Below are positions 8,690 to 16,797 of a stretch of DNA of 64,000 nt, piece by piece (the stretch's first letter is position 1; every line of letters begins with the position of its first letter). Origin of the DNA: Sinorhizobium numidicum. Its GTDB lineage: Bacteria > Pseudomonadota > Alphaproteobacteria > Rhizobiales > Rhizobiaceae. The notes below the pieces were generated by a model, which was not told the origin of the DNA, ran no database searches, and saw only the letters and a program-made list of their open reading frames with translations. The stretch covers positions 1,922,001-1,986,000 of the forward strand of contig NZ_CP120367.1 in the NCBI RefSeq assembly GCF_029892045.1, written 5' to 3'. Position numbers and translations under genes: made by a program.

Positions 8690-9982
8690 ATGAATATCAG
8701 GACAAGCGTCAGCGGCGCATTCCTCGCTGCCGTCCTTTCGACGACGGCGTTCAACGGCGTCTTCGCCGCCGATGACACGATCAAGGTCGGCATTCTTCAT
8801 TCGCTTTCCGGAACCATGGCGATCTCCGAGACGACGCTGAAAGACGCCATGCTCATGCTGATCGATGAGCAGAACAAAAAGGGCGGCCTGCTCGGCAAAA
8901 AGCTTGAAGCGGTCGTCGTCGACCCCGCCTCGGACTGGCCGCTCTTTGCCGAAAAGGCGCGCGAGCTGGTTTCCGCCGACAAGGTCTCGGCCGTTTTTGG
9001 CTGCTGGACGTCGGTTTCCCGCAAATCCGTACTGCCGGTTTTTGAGGAACTGAACTCGATCCTCTTCTATCCGGTCCAGTACGAGGGTGAGGAAAGCCAG
9101 CGCAACGTCTTCTACACGGGCGCCGCTCCGAACCAGCAGGCGATCCCTGCCGTCGATTATCTGATGGAAAACGAAGAGGTCGAGCGCTGGGTGCTCGCCG
9201 GCACCGACTACGTCTATCCGCGCACGACCAACAAGATCCTCGAGGCCTACCTGATCTCCAAGGGCGTCAAGCCCGAGGACATCATGATCAACTATACGCC
9301 TTTCGGCCATTCCGACTGGCAGACCATCGTCTCCGACGTCAAGAAGTTCGGCTCGGCCGGCAAGAAGACGGCGGTAGTCTCCACCGTCAACGGTGACGCC
9401 AACGTGCCCTTCTACAAAGAGCTCGCCAACCAGGGCATCAAGGCCGAGGACATTCCGGTCGTCGCCTTCTCCGTCGGCGAGGAAGAGCTTGCTGGCCTCG
9501 ATACCGGCCCGCTGGTCGGCCATCTGGCGGCCTGGAACTATTTCCAGTCGGTCGACAATCCGGCGAATGCCGAGTTCATCAAGACCTGGAAGGCCTACAC
9601 CAAGAACGACAAGCGGGTGACCAACGATCCGATGGAAGCCCACTATATCGGCTTCAACATGTGGCTGAAGGCTGTTGAAAAGGCGGGCACTACCGACACC
9701 GACGCGGTGCTCGACGCCATGGTCGGTATTTCGGTGCCGAACCTCTCGGGTGGCTATTCCACCATGATGCCGAATCACCACATCACCAAGCCGGTGCTCA
9801 TCGGCGAAATCCAGGCGGATGGTCAGTTCGAGACGGTTTGGGAAACGCCCGGCCTCGTCGTCGGCGACGAATGGTCGGACTACCTGCCGGACTCGAAAGA
9901 TCTGATCGCCGATTGGCGGGCGCCGATGTCCTGCGGCAACTTCAACGTCGCCACCGGAAAATGCGGCGGCAAGGGTTCATGA
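8690..9982 (+). CDS. urtA: Urea ABC transporter, periplasmic binding protein UrtA
   Basis: Type-1 periplasmic binding protein (430 aa) for a branched-chain-type ABC importer. The ATG at 8690 follows AGAGGGG, and a signal peptide ends near AFNGVFA|ADD (about residue 26). The mature protein starts IKVGILHSLSGTMAISE and carries FGCWTSVSRK and LFYPVQYEGEE, which are typical of UrtA and the related short-chain amide binder FmdD rather than LivJ. It is the first gene of urtABCDE. A strong hairpin at 10008-10034 separates it from urtB, which may raise binding-protein mRNA relative to the membrane genes. Urea is the best substrate call, with short amides as the alternative; no urease genes are visible. 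Confidence 0.92.
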   Translation: MNIRTSVSGAFLAAVLSTTAFNGVFAADDTIKVGILHSLSGTMAISETTLKDAMLMLIDEQNKKGGLLGKKLEAVVVDPASDWPLFAEKARELVSADKVSAVFGCWTSVSRKSVLPVFEELNSILFYPVQYEGEESQRNVFYTGAAPNQQAIPAVDYLMENEEVERWVLAGTDYVYPRTTNKILEAYLISKGVKPEDIMINYTPFGHSDWQTIVSDVKKFGSAGKKTAVVSTVNGDANVPFYKELANQGIKAEDIPVVAFSVGEEELAGLDTGPLVGHLAAWNYFQSVDNPANAEFIKTWKAYTKNDKRVTNDPMEAHYIGFNMWLKAVEKAGTTDTDAVLDAMVGISVPNLSGGYSTMMPNHHITKPVLIGEIQADGQFETVWETPGLVVGDEWSDYLPDSKDLIADWRAPMSCGNFNVATGKCGGKGS

Positions 9983-10007
9983 TTTTCATCACGAAAACAT
10001 TGTTCTC

Positions 10008-10034
10008 GGAAACGGCCACGGTAGGGCCGTTTCC
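10008..10034 (+). promoter_or_regulatory. Intercistronic hairpin after urtA
   Basis: A perfect 10-bp stem (10008-10017 with 10025-10034) with a 7-nt loop lies 25 nt after the urtA stop. A short T-rich stretch follows some 10 nt later, not directly. It may be an attenuator or an mRNA 3'-end stabiliser. Comparable hairpins follow the binding-protein genes at 16741 and 35747. Confidence 0.7.
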
Positions 10035-10231
10035 TCAGCGACATTTTTCATGACTAACCAGTAGATCGAAATACCCTCCGTCCGGAAGCGTCCTTCGGGC
10101 GGAGGGACTTGCAGCCGAAATGCGGGGATGACGCCGAGAAACCGACGTGCCTGCTTAAATCCGGCCGCTGGCGGAGCTTGCCCGCGCGGCATGGGGCGAG
10201 TTCAGGCGACACGAATCGAGCGAGAGGGCAA

Positions 10232-11848
10232 ATGCACCGCATCCTGCAAACCGTACTTGTCGCCTTGTTTCTCTTCACCGTGATCCCGGTCGCAGGGCTT
10301 CGGGCCGAAGAAGGGCTGCGCGAACTGGTGAATGCGCTCGGGACAGCAAAATTGTCCGACATGGACGAGCACATCGGCGCATTGGCAAAAAACGGTGATC
10401 CGAAGGTCCTGGCAATCCTCGAAGCGCTCGGTGAAGGCGATCTCTATGCCCGCAGGGCCGACGGCCAGGTATTTCTGACGGAAGAAAGCGGATCGGCTCT
10501 GACGCTCACCGACCCGGTTTCCGGCGAAAGCGCCGGCGAAGCGCCGAAGGTGGCGTTTCAAAAGATCAAGGTGAACAACAGCGTACGCCGCGCCGTGCGA
10601 ACGGCGCTCGGCAGCCTGACGCTGTTGAGCCCGGATCGCAACGCGCGCCTCAAAGCCGTGCAATCGGTTCTGCAATCGCCCAGTGCGGAAGCGCTCGGCG
10701 CGATCGAGAACGCCCTCGGCTCAGAGAAAGATGCTGCTGTCCGGGCGCTGCTCGAACAGGCGCGTGCCACGACGTTGCTCATCTCAGACCGGCCGGTCGA
10801 GGAGAAGAAAAAGGCGATTCAAACACTGAAGGAAAGTGGCGGGCGCGACGCGCTGTCCATTCTCTCGGCCGCCATCGTCTCCGCGGACGAGAGCTTGAAG
10901 CCGGATATCGAGGCGGCACTTGCGAGCATCGAGCAAACGCAGGCGCTCTGGGCCGCCGGACAGAACGTCTGGTACGGCCTGTCCCTCGGCTCGGTGCTGC
11001 TTCTCGCGGCGATCGGCCTTGCCATTACGTTCGGGGTTATGGGCATCATCAACATGGCGCACGGCGAAATGGTCATGCTCGGTGCTTATACGACCTTTCT
11101 GGTTCAGGAGGTCGTACGCAACTCCTTTCCGGCGCTTTTCGATTGGTCTCTGGCGATCGCCCTGCCGCTCGCCTTTCTCGTGACGGGGGCCGTCGGTCTG
11201 GTGATCGAACGGGGCGTTATCCGCTTCCTTTATGGCCGTCCGCTCGAGACGCTGCTCGCCACGTGGGGCATATCGCTGATCCTGCAGCAAGCGGTCCGCA
11301 CGATCTTCGGCCCGACCAACCGCGAAGTCGGCAATCCGTCGTGGATGTCCGGCGCTTTTGAACTGGGCGGGCTGACGGTCACCTGGAACCGTCTCTGGAT
11401 CATCGTCTTCGCGCTCGCCGTCTTTGCCGCCCTTCTCTTCCTGCTGAAGAAGACGCCGATGGGTCTCCAGATGCGAGCGGTGACGCAGAACCGGCGCATG
11501 GCTTCCTCCATGGGCATCCGCACACCCTTGGTCGACGCGCTGACCTTCGCGCTTGGCTCAGGCATTGCAGGCATGGCGGGCGTCGCGCTTTCGCAGATCG
11601 ACAATGTCTCGCCGAACCTCGGTCAAGGCTACATCATCGATAGCTTCATGGTCGTCGTCTTCGGCGGTGTCGGCAATCTCTGGGGTACACTTGTGGGCGC
11701 TTTCACGCTCGGCATTCTCAACAAGTTCATCGAACCCTATGCCGGAGCCGTCCTCGGCAAGATCCTCGTTCTCGTGTTGATCATCCTCTTCATCCAGAAG
11801 CGGCCGCGCGGGCTGTTTGCACTCAAGGGTCGGGCGGTGGAAGCATGA
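10232..11848 (+). CDS. urtB: Urea ABC transporter permease UrtB
   Basis: LivH-type membrane permease with the long N-terminal extension typical of UrtB. The ATG at 10232 gives 538 aa with a signal-like segment at residues 5-25. Residues about 30-240 are a soluble, alanine-rich helical region, predicted periplasmic and HEAT-like. About 245-530 form the permease core with GIINMAHGEMVMLGAY, as in LivH. It overlaps urtC by 4 nt (ATGA). It should pair with UrtC in the membrane and be energised by UrtD and UrtE. A 249-nt gap containing a hairpin separates it from urtA. Confidence 0.92.
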   Translation: MHRILQTVLVALFLFTVIPVAGLRAEEGLRELVNALGTAKLSDMDEHIGALAKNGDPKVLAILEALGEGDLYARRADGQVFLTEESGSALTLTDPVSGESAGEAPKVAFQKIKVNNSVRRAVRTALGSLTLLSPDRNARLKAVQSVLQSPSAEALGAIENALGSEKDAAVRALLEQARATTLLISDRPVEEKKKAIQTLKESGGRDALSILSAAIVSADESLKPDIEAALASIEQTQALWAAGQNVWYGLSLGSVLLLAAIGLAITFGVMGIINMAHGEMVMLGAYTTFLVQEVVRNSFPALFDWSLAIALPLAFLVTGAVGLVIERGVIRFLYGRPLETLLATWGISLILQQAVRTIFGPTNREVGNPSWMSGAFELGGLTVTWNRLWIIVFALAVFAALLFLLKKTPMGLQMRAVTQNRRMASSMGIRTPLVDALTFALGSGIAGMAGVALSQIDNVSPNLGQGYIIDSFMVVVFGGVGNLWGTLVGAFTLGILNKFIEPYAGAVLGKILVLVLIILFIQKRPRGLFALKGRAVEA

Positions 11849-13008
11849 TCACCTCGTTTCTCATCAAATCTGCAGACCGAACCATCGTCGTCGCTGTGGC
11901 GATCCTGCTGGGGTTCGCGCTCGTCATTCCGGCGCTGAACCTGCTGACGGCGCCGGACGATGCTCTGCATGTGCCAACCTATCTGGTCTCACTTTTCGGC
12001 AAGTATCTGACCTATGCGCTTCTAGCGTTGTCGCTCGATCTCGTCTGGGGTTTCTGCGGTATCCTATCGCTCGGACACGCCGCCTTCTTCGCTCTCGGCG
12101 GTTACGCGATGGGCATGTACCTGATGCGCCAGATCGGCGCGCGCGGCTCCTACGGCAACCCGCTGCTGCCGGATTTCATGGTCTTCCTCAACTGGAAGGA
12201 ACTCCCCTGGTTCTGGTACGGTTTCGACATGTTCTGGTTCGCGGCGCTGATGGTCGTGCTGGCGCCGGGGCTGCTCGCCTTCGTCTTCGGCTGGTTCGCT
12301 TTTCGTTCCCGCGTCAATGGCGTCTATCTGTCGATCATCACCCAGGCGATGACCTACGCACTGCTGCTCGCCTTCTTTCGTAACGACATGGGCTTCGGCG
12401 GCAACAACGGCCTGACGGATTTCAAGGATATTCTCGGGTTCAACATCCACGCGGACGGCACACGTGCGGCTCTCTTTGCAGCCTCCGCATTGGCACTTGC
12501 CGCCGCGCTGGTCATCGCATCCGGCATCGTGCGCTCGAAGTTCGGAAAGGTGCTGGTTGCGCTTCGCGACGCAGAAAGTCGCACCCGCTTCCTCGGTTAC
12601 CGCGTCGAGCACATGAAGCTCTTCGCCTTCACCGTCTCGGCGATGATGGCCGGCGTCGCTGGCGCCCTCTATGTGCCGCAGGTCGGCATCATCAATCCCG
12701 GCGAGTTCGAACCCGGCAACTCGATCGAGGTGGTGATCTGGACGGCGGTTGGCGGTCGCGGCACGCTGATCGGCCCGATCATCGGCGCCATTCTCGTCAA
12801 TGGCGGCAAGAGCATCTTCACCGCCGCGTTTCCGGAATTCTGGCTGTTCGCACTCGGCGGGCTGTTCGTGCTCGTCACACTCTTCCTGCCAAAGGGCGTC
12901 GTCGGCACCGCGCAGCAATATCTCAGCCGGCGCAGAGCCTATCGCGAGGCCGCCCGAAACGACAAAGAGGCGAGCCTTGCGGCTGCCGAACCGATAGCTG
13001 CGGAGTGA
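11845..13008 (+). CDS. urtC: Urea ABC transporter permease UrtC
   Basis: LivM-type inner-membrane permease, 387 aa, starting at the ATG that overlaps the urtB stop. Several hydrophobic helices are visible, with the family motif LSLDLVWGFCGILSLGHAAFF near residue 65 and GAVGGRGTLIGPIIGA-like sequence toward the C-terminus. It forms the translocation channel with UrtB. The stop overlaps a GTG that could start urtD, so translation is probably coupled. Confidence 0.93.
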   Translation: MITSFLIKSADRTIVVAVAILLGFALVIPALNLLTAPDDALHVPTYLVSLFGKYLTYALLALSLDLVWGFCGILSLGHAAFFALGGYAMGMYLMRQIGARGSYGNPLLPDFMVFLNWKELPWFWYGFDMFWFAALMVVLAPGLLAFVFGWFAFRSRVNGVYLSIITQAMTYALLLAFFRNDMGFGGNNGLTDFKDILGFNIHADGTRAALFAASALALAAALVIASGIVRSKFGKVLVALRDAESRTRFLGYRVEHMKLFAFTVSAMMAGVAGALYVPQVGIINPGEFEPGNSIEVVIWTAVGGRGTLIGPIIGAILVNGGKSIFTAAFPEFWLFALGGLFVLVTLFLPKGVVGTAQQYLSRRRAYREAARNDKEASLAAAEPIAAE

Positions 13009-13013
13009 TCGCC

Positions 13014-13766
13014 ATGACCGAGAAGAAACCGAGAAGCCTGCTCTATCTCGATGGCGTTTCCGTCTCCTTCGACGGCTTCAAGGCGCTGAATTCGCTCTCC
13101 TTCGTGGTCGAGCCTGGGGAATTGCGCGCAATCATCGGCCCAAACGGCGCCGGCAAGACGACGATGATGGACATCATCACCGGCAAGACGCGGCCGGACG
13201 AAGGCGACGTGTTCTTCAAGGGAGACATAGACCTCACCCGAAAGGATGAGGCGGAAATCGCTCAGCTCGGCATCGGCCGCAAGTTTCAGAAGCCGACGGT
13301 TTTCGAGAACCATACGGTGTGGGACAACCTGGAGTTGGCGCTTGATCGCAGCCGCGGCGTCTTTGCCACTCTGTTCTATCGTTTGACGCGCGAGGACAAG
13401 GTGCGCATCGAGGAGATACTTGCGACCGTTCGGCTGACGGCGCGCCGTGACGATCTCGCAGCCAATCTCTCACACGGCCAGAAGCAATGGCTGGAGATCG
13501 GCATGCTGCTTGCGCAGGAACCGGAACTGCTGCTCGTTGATGAGCCGGTGGCCGGCATGACGGACGCGGAGACGGCGGAAACCGCGATCCTGTTGAAGGA
13601 GATCGCCAAAACGCGCTCCGTCGTCGTGGTCGAGCATGACATGGGTTTCATCCGTGACCTCGGTGTCAAGGTGACCTGTCTCGCGGAGGGCTCCGTGCTT
13701 GCGGAAGGTTCCATTGATTTCGTGAGCAGTGATCCGAAGGTGATCGAGAACTATCTCGGCCGATGA
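13014..13766 (+). CDS. urtD: Urea ABC transporter ATP-binding protein UrtD
   Basis: LivG-type ABC ATPase, 250 aa from the ATG at 13014, which has CGGAG 8 nt upstream; a GTG at 13005 overlapping the urtC stop is the alternative start. Walker A GPNGAGKTT, signature LSHGQKQWLE and Walker B LLLVDEPVAGM are all present. The signature LSHGQ rather than LSGGQ is usual for UrtD. It pairs with UrtE as the motor of the importer. Confidence 0.93.
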   Translation: MTEKKPRSLLYLDGVSVSFDGFKALNSLSFVVEPGELRAIIGPNGAGKTTMMDIITGKTRPDEGDVFFKGDIDLTRKDEAEIAQLGIGRKFQKPTVFENHTVWDNLELALDRSRGVFATLFYRLTREDKVRIEEILATVRLTARRDDLAANLSHGQKQWLEIGMLLAQEPELLLVDEPVAGMTDAETAETAILLKEIAKTRSVVVVEHDMGFIRDLGVKVTCLAEGSVLAEGSIDFVSSDPKVIENYLGR

Positions 13767-13794
13767 ACGCGAGCGAGCGAGGAGTTTTTAACGC

Positions 13795-14490
13795 ATGTTG
13801 ACGGTGGAAAATGTCAGCCTTCACTATGGCGCCGCCCAGGCCTTGCGCAATGTCTCAATCAAGGCAGAGATGGGAAAAATCACCTGCGTGCTAGGGCGGA
13901 ACGGCGTGGGCAAATCCAGCCTGCTCAGAGCGATAACCGGCCAGCACCCGGTGAGTGCAGGCGCTATCTCCTTCAATGATACGCCGCTCGACGGCATGGC
14001 GCCCTTCCGGCGCGCCAAGCAGGGCGTCGGCTACGTGCCGCAGGGCCGCGAGATCTTTCCTCTCCTGACGGTGAAGGAGAATTTGGAGACCGGCTATGCG
14101 CCGCTGAGGCGGGCAGACCGCTCGATTCCGGACGATATCTTCAGCCTGTTTCCGGTGCTTCAGACGATGCTCGGACGCCGCGGCGGCGATCTTTCCGGTG
14201 GCCAGCAGCAGCAACTCGCCATAGGTCGCGCGCTCGTCAGCCGCCCGAAGATCCTTGTGCTCGACGAGCCGACAGAAGGTATTCAGCCCTCGATTATCAA
14301 GGACATAGGCAGGGCGATAAGATATCTGAGGGATTCGACCGGCATGGCGATCCTGCTCGTCGAGCAATATCTCGATTTCTGCCGGGAGCTTGCTGACCAT
14401 GTCTACATCATGGACCGTGGCGCCTTCGTACATGAAGGAGCGGCAGAGACGCTCGACACGCCGGAGGCACGCCGGCACCTGACCGTGTAA
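13795..14490 (+). CDS. urtE: Urea ABC transporter ATP-binding protein UrtE
   Basis: LivF-type ABC ATPase, 231 aa. It shows Walker A LGRNGVGKSS, signature LSGGQQQQLAIGRAL and Walker B ILVLDEPTEGIQPSI. The combination GEGIQP/TEGIQP is characteristic of the UrtE and LivF families. It is the last gene of urtABCDE, 28 nt after urtD. No clear terminator was seen in the 236 nt before the next gene. Confidence 0.93.
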   Translation: MLTVENVSLHYGAAQALRNVSIKAEMGKITCVLGRNGVGKSSLLRAITGQHPVSAGAISFNDTPLDGMAPFRRAKQGVGYVPQGREIFPLLTVKENLETGYAPLRRADRSIPDDIFSLFPVLQTMLGRRGGDLSGGQQQQLAIGRALVSRPKILVLDEPTEGIQPSIIKDIGRAIRYLRDSTGMAILLVEQYLDFCRELADHVYIMDRGAFVHEGAAETLDTPEARRHLTV

Positions 14491-14726
14491 TTTCTCGCAG
14501 CCGAATTTCACCACTTCATTCAGCGGTTTGCGCCGGCGGCGCAAGCTCCGCCGCGGCAAGCATCCCCAGGAAATCCACCTTTCTGGTCAAATGCGTTTGC
14601 CCCTTGGGTTTCTTTGAACCATACTGCCACTGCACATCCCACGGTTGCCAGGAGTATTGCAATCAGTTTTGCTGACAGAATTGGCCATTTCGCGTTTCCG
14701 GTCTAGCCCAATCGGAGGAGACACAA

Positions 14727-15119
14727 ATGACGAATTTCCTGCCCGCCCTGTATGAAGGGCATGCCCCGATAACCCTGCAAAATCTCTTCAGAGATGCGCT
14801 CGAAGCCTATGACGACTGGGGTGAAGATACACCCGAACCGATCGTTCCCTTCGAAGGCAAGGTGCTTCCGATCAGCGCTGTTTTCGAGTGGATGAAACCC
14901 TGCACCGACATCATGCCCACCAACATGCTCGGCATCGTCACCGACCGGCTGAGCAAGCCCTGGAACGGCGCGGGACCGCTCGACGAAATGACCTTCTCTA
15001 CCGCCGCCCGCGTCATGTCCGTTCTTGTGCGGCGCCGGCTGAGACGCTTCGGACGCGGTTCGATCGAGAGCTTTATGGACCGCTTCAATCAAGCTTATGG
15101 AACCGCTCAGCAGGGCTGA
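14727..15119 (+). CDS. Conserved-looking hypothetical protein, 130 aa
   Basis: Function not recognised. The gene has a good ribosome site (GGAGGAG, 7-13 nt before ATG), codon use like its neighbours, and its own spacer on both sides. The product is soluble, with no signal peptide or membrane segment. It is acidic in the middle (DDWGEDTPEPIVPFEG) and basic near the end (VLVRRRLRRFGRGS). It is on the same strand as urtABCDE but 236 nt away. A family-B/A repeat region begins about 30 nt after its stop. Confidence 0.7.
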   Translation: MTNFLPALYEGHAPITLQNLFRDALEAYDDWGEDTPEPIVPFEGKVLPISAVFEWMKPCTDIMPTNMLGIVTDRLSKPWNGAGPLDEMTFSTAARVMSVLVRRRLRRFGRGSIESFMDRFNQAYGTAQQG

Positions 15120-15148
15120 GCGGAAACTGCCGCGGACAGCGCGGGTTA

Positions 15149-15242
15149 CAGCGCGGTTGCGTCTTTTCAGACGCATAAAGGCCGCTGTAGCACTTCGAAA
15201 TTGCTGCGTGTTTTATCTTGAATCGGCCTCGATGTAAGGAAA
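15149..15242 (-). repeat. Palindromic intergenic repeat, family A, copy 1
   Basis: On the minus strand this copy matches the elements at 21429-21522 and 57491-57583. It has a hairpin with 7-bp arms (15158-15164 with 15169-15175) and a GAAA loop, preceded by CTACAGCGGCCTTTATGCG. Read on the minus strand it still encodes NFEVLQRPLCV followed by a stop, as in the other copies, although its ATG is lost. Confidence 0.8.
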
Positions 15243-15401
15243 CGCGCAGTAGGGCTGCGCCGTCCGCTCGCCCAGCGTATCGTTCCGTTCGATGGCGGGG
15301 GTGGCTTCGTCAAACGGAACCGAGAAATCGATCGCTGCAAGCGAGCGACCGTCACCTGCCGATGGTGCGGGTGGGGCGCAGGTGCAGTTTACAATGGCCA
15401 T

Positions 15402-15415
15402 TGGTAACGCTACCA
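15402..15415. promoter_or_regulatory. Putative LacI-family operator
   Basis: TGGTAACGCTACCA is a near-perfect 14-bp palindrome with the central CG and flanking pattern typical of LacI/GalR operators. It lies 171 bp upstream of the binding-protein gene of a sugar ABC operon that ends with a LacI-type regulator gene (20412-21398). Confidence 0.65.
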
Positions 15416-15586
15416 TCGCTGACTGACGCCCAGGGGAGGAGACCTGTCCGGCGTCGGACTCGCGTATCGACATGTCGTGCCGGATCGGCAAGCAACGCAG
15501 ATGAATTCTGCGGCGAATTATCGACGTTTTGCGGCCCCCTGTTTCGATGCCCTGTCCCGGCATTACCACAAATGGGAGGGAATTCG

Positions 15587-16711
15587 ATGACCAGCAAATT
15601 CGTCAGCGGCATGCTCACGGCCGCTGCACTCGCATTTCTATCCACCACCGCCTACGCTGAGCCTGAAATCGTCAGTGGCCCGGCAGCAGACCCGGATTGT
15701 TTCGCGCCGTGGTCGCCCGAAACCAAATTCTTCAAGTTTCAAAAAAAGGAAGGTCCTTACCGGATCGCGCTCGCGAACGGCTATATCGCCAACACCTGGC
15801 GCATTCAGATGATCCAAACGGCCAAGGCTTATGCCGCGCAGCCGGACGTGGCGGCAAAGCTCAAGGAGTTCAAGGTGGTGTCGACCGGCGAGGACGTGCC
15901 GGCGCAGATCTCCGCAATCAACAATTTCATCGACTCTGGCTATGACGCAATCGTCGTCAACGCCCAGAACCCGACCGCCTTCGGGCCGGTTATCAAACGC
16001 GCAAAGGAAGCCGGCGTTGTTCTCGTCGCTTTCGACAACATTCTCGACACGGAGGATGCGATAAACGTCAACGTCGATCAGAAAGGCCTCGGCGTTCTCT
16101 GGGCGAACTGGCTCGCCAAGCACTTGCCGGAAGGCGGCAAGATCCTCGAAGTGCGCGGGGTCGCCGGTACTTCGGTCGACACCGATCGCCATAACGGCAT
16201 TCATGAGACGTTGGCCGCCACCGGCAAGAAGTGGGATGTGGTGGAAGTGCTCGGCAAATGGGATGATCCGACGGCGCAGAAGGCGACCGCCGATGCGATT
16301 GCCGTTCACAAGAAGTTCGATGGTATCACGGCGCAGGGTGGTGACACCGGCGTCGTCCAGGCGATGATCGATGCCGGTCACCCTTTCGTGCCGTTCGGCG
16401 GCGAAACGGAAAACGGATTCCGTAAATTCTGCGCCAAGCATGCCGCGGAAGGGTTGAAGTGCTCCTCGGCCGGCACCGGCCCGGCCCAGGTGGCGGTCGC
16501 CATCAAGACGGCTATTGCCGCGCTCGAGGGCGAGGTCGTGCCGCAGTCGATCAAGCTGCCTTTGGCGATCGTCGAGGACCCGAACTTCAAGGAAGGTCAG
16601 GATTACTATCCCGACCAGTCGGACAACTTCTTCGTCGGCAATGCTTTTCCGACCTGCGACATCAATTTCACCGCCCAGGAAATCATGGGGCAGAGCAAGG
16701 AAAACCAGTAG
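15587..16711 (+). CDS. Sugar ABC transporter, periplasmic binding protein (RbsB-like)
   Basis: Periplasmic sugar-binding protein of the CUT2 type, 374 aa. The ATG at 15587 follows GGGAGGG, and a signal peptide ends at TTAYA|EPE (about residue 24). The mature chain has the ribose/galactose-binder features ISAINNFIDSGYDAIVVNAQNP and AVHKKFDGITAQGGDTGVVQAMIDAG. It is longer than RbsB because of an N-terminal insertion of about 40 residues (PDCFAPWSPETKFF). It is first in an operon with an ATPase, two permeases and a LacI regulator. The sugar cannot be named from sequence. Confidence 0.85.
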   Translation: MTSKFVSGMLTAAALAFLSTTAYAEPEIVSGPAADPDCFAPWSPETKFFKFQKKEGPYRIALANGYIANTWRIQMIQTAKAYAAQPDVAAKLKEFKVVSTGEDVPAQISAINNFIDSGYDAIVVNAQNPTAFGPVIKRAKEAGVVLVAFDNILDTEDAINVNVDQKGLGVLWANWLAKHLPEGGKILEVRGVAGTSVDTDRHNGIHETLAATGKKWDVVEVLGKWDDPTAQKATADAIAVHKKFDGITAQGGDTGVVQAMIDAGHPFVPFGGETENGFRKFCAKHAAEGLKCSSAGTGPAQVAVAIKTAIAALEGEVVPQSIKLPLAIVEDPNFKEGQDYYPDQSDNFFVGNAFPTCDINFTAQEIMGQSKENQ

Positions 16712-16740
16712 GTTCGCCCCGGAACATTGTTTCTCAAAAA

Positions 16741-16771
16741 GCATACCGCGCCCTCCTTCGGCGCGGTATGC
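16741..16771 (+). promoter_or_regulatory. Intercistronic hairpin after the sugar-binding protein gene
   Basis: A perfect 12-bp GC-rich stem (16741-16752 with 16760-16771) with a 7-nt loop and no following T-run lies 29 nt after the stop. It probably stabilises the upstream mRNA or causes partial termination, giving more binding protein than ATPase and permease. Confidence 0.72.
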
Positions 16772-16797
16772 GGCGACAATCCTGACCGAGGCGGCCG

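Noticed and set aside
15218..15586. Long N-terminal extension of the sugar-binding protein
   Set aside because: The upstream frame lacks a ribosome site and would bury the signal peptide; the ATG at 15587 with GGGAGGG gives a normal exported protein and leaves the operator in non-coding DNA.
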